Both the position numbers and the translations under genes were made by a program. A DNA stretch of 26,921 nt from a virus: positions 1-26,921 of the IMG/VR virus record IMGVR_UViG_3300025952_000002. One strand, given 5' to 3'. A model generated the notes under the pieces. The model had not been told where the DNA came from. It did no database searches and saw only the letters and a list, made by a program, of their open reading frames with translations. Shown piece after piece: positions 23,001 to 26,921 of the stretch; position 1 is the stretch's first letter; each line of letters starts with the position of its first letter.

Positions 23001-24032
23001 TCCTACAAAGTGGCGGCAACGGGAGATTATACGGTAAAAATAACCGCGCTTGATTATTTCGGAAATGCATATGCAAGCACGTCTGTAACCTATACCCTCA
23101 CCGGAGAGACTGCACCGGGAGACATCACTACATTAACAGATTATCTTGATGATGGCGTTTTATATCTGTCGTGGAATTTGTTGGATGATTCCCGGTCAAT
23201 CCTCTACGAACTTCGTAGAGGATTGGGCTGGACAGATGCTACCGTCTTGGGCCGGACTTCCGATAACAAATATGTCGTTTCGGGTGATGGAACCTATTGG
23301 GTAGCGGCTTATTATCGGGCACTTTACTCAGAAACTCCTATCAGTATTGCCATTGAAGGAACATCGGCAATTCGGAACGTTTTAGCGGTTTGGGATGAAG
23401 CGGTGACGGGTTGGAACGGGACACATACCAATACCCAAAACCTTAACGGTGAATTGTGGTTAACGGCGTTAGGAATGTTTGACGATATCCCAGACTTTGA
23501 CGCAATAGCCGATTTAGATACCTATGGAGGCGTTGCCACAAGCGGAGCCTATCAAGTACCTGCCGACCACGTTATAACGCTTGAAAAGACCTCATCTTGC
23601 CCAATTTATTACACTTTGACTTCGACAGGTGAAACAGTCACGCCGCAGGTTAGACTTGCAGCAACGGCAGGAACTTTTGGAGATTGGCAGACACTTATAA
23701 ATGGTCAAGCCTATGTTGGGTTAGAATTTGACTTTAGGTTATCCATAGCATCAACTGGGGAAATAGTCAGAGTTTCGGCGTTTACATTTACCATAGATGT
23801 TCCTGACGCAGTTGATAAAGGGACAAATGTCTTGATTCCAATTGACGGTTTGTCAATCGCTTTCAACCGCACATTTCATGAAGCACCGGGGATTAGCGTT
23901 ACAATTTTAAACGCAAGTTCCGGGGATGATTCCGAAGTAACAACGCCAACAAAAACCGGATTTACTGTATCCTTGAACAATAGCGGAACGGCAATTTCAA
24001 AATACATATCGTGGACAGCGATAGGATATTAG
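19986..24032 (+). CDS. Tail tip host-specificity protein, TipJ/gpJ-like with fused gpI-like N-terminus
   Basis: The 1348-residue protein is the central tip and probable receptor-binding component. Residues 1-70 are a beta-grasp-like region (MKLVINKNPFDNSSREIK, IILDDRIIPFEESKSIIPAD). A glycine/alanine-rich hydrophobic stretch follows (about 77-130: GKNAGQVIATLALAIATQGV onward), as in lambda gpI and TipJ proteins. Then come the gpJ body (DREGGAIQMTYGTIKVGANG, ANALEVSFLYADRDYKR) and fibronectin-like modules (LSWNLLDDSRSILYELRRG near 1060-1080). The C-terminus is more repetitive beta sequence. ATG 19986 is chosen for its GAGGTGG site; the frame opens at 19950. A 29-bp palindrome is present at 23197-23225. 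Confidence 0.88.
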   Translation: MKLVINKNPFDNSSREIKDITPDKPIFDLIKPYIPDCKYDIILDDRIIPFEESKSIIPADGQTLAIRAVIRGGGDSGKNAGQVIATLALAIATQGVGAYYASAVGVWGAASWAAALAVTAVGGYLINLWFGSNDDDSDTSYEWGNVDANDREGGAIQMTYGTIKVGANGQAQIISEYVTYDGSNQYLNILLCGGEGPCDYTGDGEDANCTGISNIKINDNDIANYDDVTVYKRAGLNNQTKIPNFDDSYDTKSLSYILDYDSVWKTDTLNGTGQGLEAVFSFPSGLYHTKKNGNREDTSVTIQLQYKLVASSDWIGWGNALRTDAVTRQDTYKINISGDYSEIYPAGADVTMIAASGNVITTVSSSNYYESTDDTGSIISSYTIIVVPVSVPSDITSLRRYEDYYKITKETTDPVYVVKRMDNVTEGQYDIRARCIYKSGTSSGYCNTIYWLSIAGITYDDFTRPNKVLLALQALATDQLSGTINVTWNQTRSYVYVWVPTSEVDPWGDGSYVQKPANNPAWAAYDILHGCYKFYNINTEAYEYVIKRIAANKFLYADFKSWADFCDEYEITCAYFVNDTQKLWDALSPLETIGRGKVCQFGTKIGVMINQPGDVVQKFNYSNIISESFQGEFVGQSERANALEVSFLYADRDYKRFYFPAYGDDYNEAETVNPTSIFLQACSSFGVAWRHAQYQLRLNIYLYRSAKWQCDVDSISCRLGDVVAVSTPKWGVGGRIVDVGDNWIEVEKTIDAFGEVINGVERTPLVTYIVKITLSDDTIITKTVSQTISCAIFGRGGYTLGAENGPITGTRIYFTEAFTNDRATATYVNPTTFTVLGDLTVSIPVGKTDLILYAGYGDIYQVTVSASTYDGTKTTVVCDNVPSDITEARWEFTKPEQYNLYSFGTDGADCKLFRLTRIERHDDVTATLSGLEYIAEVYEDDTTVPTVESGADTGTVTATVSEHTDQGGDLYLDIGWLPSRKIYYGALIFINGTQVAKVDMSVNAYSYKVAATGDYTVKITALDYFGNAYASTSVTYTLTGETAPGDITTLTDYLDDGVLYLSWNLLDDSRSILYELRRGLGWTDATVLGRTSDNKYVVSGDGTYWVAAYYRALYSETPISIAIEGTSAIRNVLAVWDEAVTGWNGTHTNTQNLNGELWLTALGMFDDIPDFDAIADLDTYGGVATSGAYQVPADHVITLEKTSSCPIYYTLTSTGETVTPQVRLAATAGTFGDWQTLINGQAYVGLEFDFRLSIASTGEIVRVSAFTFTIDVPDAVDKGTNVLIPIDGLSIAFNRTFHEAPGISVTILNASSGDDSEVTTPTKTGFTVSLNNSGTAISKYISWTAIGY
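23197..23225. repeat. 29-bp palindrome within the gpJ-like gene
   Basis: The 14 bases at 23197-23210 (CAATCCTCTACGAA) are the exact reverse complement of those at 23212-23225 (TTCGTAGAGGATTG), around a single central C at 23211. In RNA this makes a 13-bp stem with a three-base loop. In protein it encodes the SILYELRRG segment of a fibronectin-like domain. Function is unknown; see findings. Confidence 0.9.
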
Positions 24033-24040
24033 GAGGAAAC

Positions 24041-25054
24041 ATGAGTCAAAATTCAATAGTTGTAGCAAATGGAACCGGGGCAGCCGTGAGGACTGCCCTT
24101 AATAATGCCCTTGATTCCCTGTCTTGCGATTTTTCCGGCGCTTCTGAACCCGGAACCACTTGGGCATTGATGAAATGGGCAGATACTACTAACAACATTT
24201 TAAAGATTCGGAATTTGGCTAATACTGCATGGATTAGTTTTATGGATTTAACAACGGGGGATATATTGACCAATGCAGCAACAGCAACAACGGCAACGAA
24301 TGTATATATGCCAATAAAGGTATTCAATAACCTTGCTGTGCAAGTACCAAATGGTTTATATGTAAGAATTATTGCTGATTACATATCGCTATTCAATGCA
24401 AGCTACTTAACGGTAGTGGTTAAATCGATAAATGTTATAGTTGATATAACGGCAGTTGGGGCTGACGGTTTGGATTCCGGTAGCATGGCTGCTAATACCT
24501 GGTATTCCATTTGGGTAATTTATAATAAAACAACCGAAACCACCGCAGCAATAATTTCTTTAAATGCATCTAGCCCGGTTTTGCCAAGCGGATATACTTA
24601 TTTTGCCAGAGTGGGATGGGCAAGAACCACTAGTAGCGCTAATCAGCTTCGACATATGGATCAATTTGGTGGAAAGGTAAATTATTTATTTGATTCTGGG
24701 ATGTATGTAATCGCCAGCGGAGCCGCAGGAACTTATTCATCAACAACTCCAGTTTGGGTGACAGCAAATTTAAATAATTTTATTCCATCAACCGCCAGAG
24801 AAGCCAACACTGTCACATATAACAATTATGAAGGTGGGGCTTTAAGCAATGTTATTGTGGCACCAAACAACTATTATGCGGGGATAGCAAGCGCAACCGG
24901 AAATATCCCTCCACTATATTTAAATAGTTCACATGCCGCTATAATCAAAACATCGTTTGGTTTGGAAACATATGGTGATAGCCGATTACTTTATTGGGTT
25001 AGTTCCGCGGCTGGTGGTGCTATTTATTGCACTGGATGGGAAGACAATCTTTAA
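24041..25054 (+). CDS. Tail fibre/receptor-binding protein
   Basis: A 337-residue protein. The N-terminus (NALDSLSCDFSGASEPGTTW, ALMKWADTTNNILKIRNLAN) follows the fibre-type opening often seen in phage appendage genes next to gpJ. The centre is serine/threonine/alanine-rich beta sequence, and the end (SFGLETYGDSRLLYWVSSAA) may be the binding head. AGGAGG lies 4 bases before ATG 24041; the longer frame from 24011 lies in gpJ and is unlikely. It ends tail-to-tail with the minus-strand gene, sharing 4 bases. Confidence 0.75.
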   Translation: MSQNSIVVANGTGAAVRTALNNALDSLSCDFSGASEPGTTWALMKWADTTNNILKIRNLANTAWISFMDLTTGDILTNAATATTATNVYMPIKVFNNLAVQVPNGLYVRIIADYISLFNASYLTVVVKSINVIVDITAVGADGLDSGSMAANTWYSIWVIYNKTTETTAAIISLNASSPVLPSGYTYFARVGWARTTSSANQLRHMDQFGGKVNYLFDSGMYVIASGAAGTYSSTTPVWVTANLNNFIPSTAREANTVTYNNYEGGALSNVIVAPNNYYAGIASATGNIPPLYLNSSHAAIIKTSFGLETYGDSRLLYWVSSAAGGAIYCTGWEDNL

Positions 25055-25464
25055 AACTTTATTCTAATTCCCCAATTATAATTTCCTGTTATACATTTAA
25101 AAGTATTACAAATCATATATTGCTGATAATATTCTTTGAATTTATTTAAAACATTATTTTTGGTTTTTAAATGGCTAATAATAAAATCTATAACAATAGC
25201 GGACGCGAAATAAGTATTTGCTTCTTTGATTGATGGGTGCTTTCCCAAAAAATGGTTCGTTTCATGGTAAACATATTCCGAACCATCGTAATCGGAAACA
25301 TATGGCGGTTCCCATTTTCTTGTTGCGATATCTCTGGTTTGCCCCCAGTCAATCAAGCGCATAACTAATAATGTTGTATCTGATTTATCCCATTCGGCCA
25401 GACAAGGAGTTGATAAGCAAAACAACAATATCAAAATTATAAATATTTGTTTCACGCGAAACAC
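25051..25464 (-). CDS. Secreted conserved protein of unknown function (DWGQT/LGKHPS family), moron
   Basis: A 137-residue protein on the opposite strand, starting at GTG (25462-25464). Residues 1-23 form a signal peptide (MFRVKQIFIILILLFCLSTP, ending CLA before EW). The rest carries WDKSDTTLLVMRLIDWGQTR, YHETNHFLGKHPS, ANTYFASAIVIDF and YNWGIRIKF. I recall this pattern from a widespread family of short exported bacterial and phage proteins with unknown role. Oriented against the late genes and having its own promoter (TATAAT at 25500-25495 on the minus strand), it is most likely expressed from a prophage (lysogenic conversion) or early. A role in changing the host envelope or in excluding other phages is only a guess. 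Confidence 0.72.
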   Translation of the reverse strand: MFRVKQIFIILILLFCLSTPCLAEWDKSDTTLLVMRLIDWGQTRDIATRKWEPPYVSDYDGSEYVYHETNHFLGKHPSIKEANTYFASAIVIDFIISHLKTKNNVLNKFKEYYQQYMICNTFKCITGNYNWGIRIKF

Positions 25465-25494
25465 TTTCTTCCGTAGTGATACACTTTTGAATTG

Positions 25495-25527
25495 ATTATA
25501 TCACCATTAACATAAAAATGATATAAT
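25495..25527. promoter_or_regulatory. Symmetrical divergent promoter/operator
   Basis: ATTATATCA (25495-25503) and TGATATAAT (25519-25527) are perfect inverted repeats 15 bases apart. Each contains an extended -10 element (TGATATAAT) pointing outward: the left one to the minus-strand gene, the right one to the ribbon-helix-helix gene. The -35 positions are poor, typical for extended -10 promoters. A dimeric repressor could bind the two arms and shut off both genes at once. Confidence 0.7.
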
Positions 25528-25545
25528 AATTTTGAGGTGATTATC

Positions 25546-25692
25546 TTGGCTGTATCTGAAAGCAATACAAGAATCCTTGTCACTTTGCCGAAAGACATTA
25601 TGAAAAAAATTGAGGATGACGCGAGAAAAGAAGATCGGTCAATTAGTAATATGATTTTGAGGATTATTAAGGAATATTATACCACATCTTAA
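25546..25692 (+). CDS. Ribbon-helix-helix (Arc/CopG-like) transcriptional regulator
   Basis: A 48-residue protein started by TTG 25546, 4 bases after GAGGTGAT (25534-25541). Its sequence is the ribbon-helix-helix plan: the DNA-contact strand NTRILVTLPKDI (7-18), helix A to about 29 (MKKIEDDARKED), the turn RSIS, and helix B NMILRIIKEYY (35-45). Such proteins bind inverted or direct repeats as dimers or tetramers. The obvious target is the symmetrical region 25495-25527 in front of it, so autoregulation and control of the minus-strand gene are plausible. No toxin gene of the usual kind is attached; the next gene encodes a secreted PDZ protein. Confidence 0.8.
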   Translation: MAVSESNTRILVTLPKDIMKKIEDDARKEDRSISNMILRIIKEYYTTS

Positions 25693-25738
25693 AAGGATTT
25701 ACCCGAAACATGGAGAATAGTGGGATGAGGCGAATGGA

Positions 25739-26449
25739 ATGAGAAGGATAATTTTAATAGGAGCTTTGGTAATTACATTAATTTGTGGGATTTCATTTGA
25801 AGTTTGTGCTGCGTCAATTGAAATTAAAGGAATTGACAAAAAGACAGTAATGGATGTTTCAACAAAGGCCATGCTTGAAGCTGGTTTTAATATTATGTCC
25901 GTAAATGATTATCAAATAATATTTAAAGCTGATTCTAAAAATCCTACTCATCAAATTTTCTTTGGAACACGTTTTAATGTAGTTCCTGAAATTAGGATAT
26001 TTTTAAACTTTATCCAAATAGAACAGACTGTAACAATTACTGGAGAAAGCAAGATAGTATCAAACCCCAATAGTGCTTTTGAAAAATCGACTTCATTTAA
26101 GCCGGATGACATCGTGCCATATCTTAATTATATTAAAGAAAAGTTTTATGGTTCGATTATGTTTGGCTTAAGCTTTTCAAATAAAAAAGTAAAAAAATGC
26201 TATGAAGTTTTGAGAGTATGGAAAAACAGTAGCGTTGAAAAAGCAGGAATTGAAGTCGGTGATTTAGTAAAAGAGGTTAATGGAGAGCCAGTAAAAAAAA
26301 TGAATTTTAAAGAATTTGATTTGCTTTTCGATGTTCCGGAAGGAACCAAAATTGATTTAATTATCATTAAAAAATCTGGCGAAGAAAAACAAGTCACTAT
26401 TGAAAAAGCCTTTGTTCCCGGTGAGTACCAATATTTATTAAAGCAATAA
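25739..26449 (+). CDS. Secreted PDZ-domain protein
   Basis: A 236-residue exported protein. Residues 1-24 are a signal peptide (MRRIILIGALVITLICGISF, cleavage near VCA). Residues 25-135 form an alpha/beta domain I do not recognise (IEIKGIDKKTVMDVSTKAML; QTVTITGESKIV). Residues 139-223 are a PDZ domain (MFGLSFSNKK, SSVEKAGIEVGDLVKEVNGE, GTKIDLIIIKKSGEEKQVTI) without an attached protease. It would sit outside the cytoplasmic membrane and bind peptide ends. It lies 46 bases after the regulator gene and before a strong terminator, so it may share that promoter. The ribosome-binding site is weak (GAGG). It is probably a cargo (moron) gene acting on the host envelope. Confidence 0.72.
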   Translation: MRRIILIGALVITLICGISFEVCAASIEIKGIDKKTVMDVSTKAMLEAGFNIMSVNDYQIIFKADSKNPTHQIFFGTRFNVVPEIRIFLNFIQIEQTVTITGESKIVSNPNSAFEKSTSFKPDDIVPYLNYIKEKFYGSIMFGLSFSNKKVKKCYEVLRVWKNSSVEKAGIEVGDLVKEVNGEPVKKMNFKEFDLLFDVPEGTKIDLIIIKKSGEEKQVTIEKAFVPGEYQYLLKQ

Positions 26450-26474
26450 TTAATTTTAACATTAAATAATTTTT

Positions 26475-26499
26475 AACCGCTCAAGCAGCGGTTTTTTTA
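26475..26499 (+). terminator. Strong intrinsic terminator after the PDZ gene
   Basis: AACCGCT (26475-26481) pairs with AGCGGTT (26487-26493) over a five-base loop, followed by a run of T to 26498. It ends the moron transcript before the next phage gene, whose AAGGAGG site follows 18 bases later. Confidence 0.9.
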
Positions 26500-26523
26500 T
26501 ACTTAATTTTAAGGAGGCAAATT

Positions 26524-26921
26524 ATGGCAACTTTAACAAACTCGTCAAATACCACATCAGATGGTATAGCAACGCTTGGCTATGATATAGGGGATAAAGT
26601 CGGGCATTATATGGCGCTGGTTGACACAAGCGGAAATGTGGTTTCAACGTTGCCGGTTACGATTGATGGCGCTGCAGCGAGTAGCGGAAGATTGCCGGTA
26701 GACATAAGCGGCATGACTTTAGACTTGACCAATACATCTATTACAATCAGTGATTTAGACATTACAGACCGCGAGGAACGGGAACTAGGCAAGGTCAAGG
26801 TGGATGACGCCGGAATCGTTGTTCCGACCGACAAGCAGGCTATATATCGCCATTTAGAGGTTGATTACAGCACGCCTATAACCGGCAGTGGGACTTACAC
26901 CTCATCGGCGGTTGATGGCTT
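26524..26921 (+). CDS. Phage structural-type protein, partial (3' end beyond window)
   Basis: A reading frame of 132 codons still open at the window end. AAGGAGG lies 6 bases before ATG 26524. The sequence starts MATLTNSSNTTSDGIATLGY and contains DISGMTLDLTNTSITISDLD followed by TDREERELGKVKVDDAG. I have seen the DREER-LGKV segment in short phage and prophage proteins near tail fibre genes, without an established role. It is acidic and beta-rich, suggesting a virion or fibre-associated protein. Being truncated, its domain content cannot be completed. Confidence 0.65.
   Translation, partial: MATLTNSSNTTSDGIATLGYDIGDKVGHYMALVDTSGNVVSTLPVTIDGAAASSGRLPVDISGMTLDLTNTSITISDLDITDREERELGKVKVDDAGIVVPTDKQAIYRHLEVDYSTPITGSGTYTSSAVDG

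Noticed and set aside
19986-25054. Diversity-generating retroelement acting on tail genes
   Set aside because: No reverse transcriptase and no template/variable repeat pair with adenine-biased changes is visible in the window.
1-26921. CRISPR arrays, tRNA genes, insertion sequences, attachment sites
   Set aside because: No regularly spaced repeats, no cloverleaf-like sequences, no transposase or terminal inverted repeats, and no integrase were seen in the sequence.

Overview
The window is the virion-structure region of a long-tailed (siphovirus-type) phage or prophage. All late genes run on the + strand and are tightly packed, often with ATGA or TAATG overlaps. The order is the classical HK97/lambda one: small DNA-binding proteins, terminase small and large subunits, portal, ClpP-type prohead protease, HK97-fold capsid, head decoration and fibre genes, head-tail connectors, tail tube, tail chaperones with a frameshift, tape measure, lambda M/L/K/J-like tail tip, and a tail fibre. 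The DNA is AT-leaning by eye. Most starts carry strong GGAGG or GAGGTGAT ribosome-binding sites, which points to a Firmicutes-type host. The lambda-style tail tip (Fe-S gpL-like, NlpC/P60 gpK-like, TipJ/gpJ-like) is more usual for phages of cells with an outer membrane, so a diderm Firmicute (Negativicutes-like) host is a reasonable but unproven guess.

Layout. 1-220: upstream control region without a gene. 221-1564: a RepL-like winged-helix protein and two small unknown proteins, with an 11-bp-stem structured element between the first two. 1534-5223: terS and terL. terL is split by a group I intron (2792-4113) that carries its own GIY-YIG homing endonuclease. The splice sites resolve to the base and lie between the Asp and Glu codons of the Walker B motif. 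5234-9192: small membrane protein, portal, protease and capsid. 9255-11554: five small or fibrous genes that probably decorate the head. 11571-13392: connector, head closure, gp10-like and tail completion proteins. 13409-14983: two tandem related tail-tube proteins, the second with a lectin-like C-terminal domain. 15032-15735: tail assembly chaperones G and G-T, joined by a -1 frameshift at GGGAAAC followed by a hairpin. 15737-18622: tape measure. 18632-24032: tail tip complex. 24041-25054: tail fibre.

25051-26449 is an accessory (moron) island: a minus-strand secreted protein, a ribbon-helix-helix regulator starting at TTG, and a secreted PDZ protein. A symmetrical divergent promoter lies between the first two. 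A good intrinsic terminator closes the island, and a phage-like structural gene begins after it and runs off the window end. Lysis, lysogeny and replication genes are not visible here.

The most informative observations are the Walker B group I intron with a complete P1/P10 guide pairing, the recoding site in the tail chaperone gene, a 29-bp near-perfect palindrome inside the gpJ-like gene, several terminator-like hairpins inside late genes (suggesting antitermination or expression tuning), and the divergent regulatory switch of the moron island. Family assignments were made by reading the protein sequences; no database search was run.
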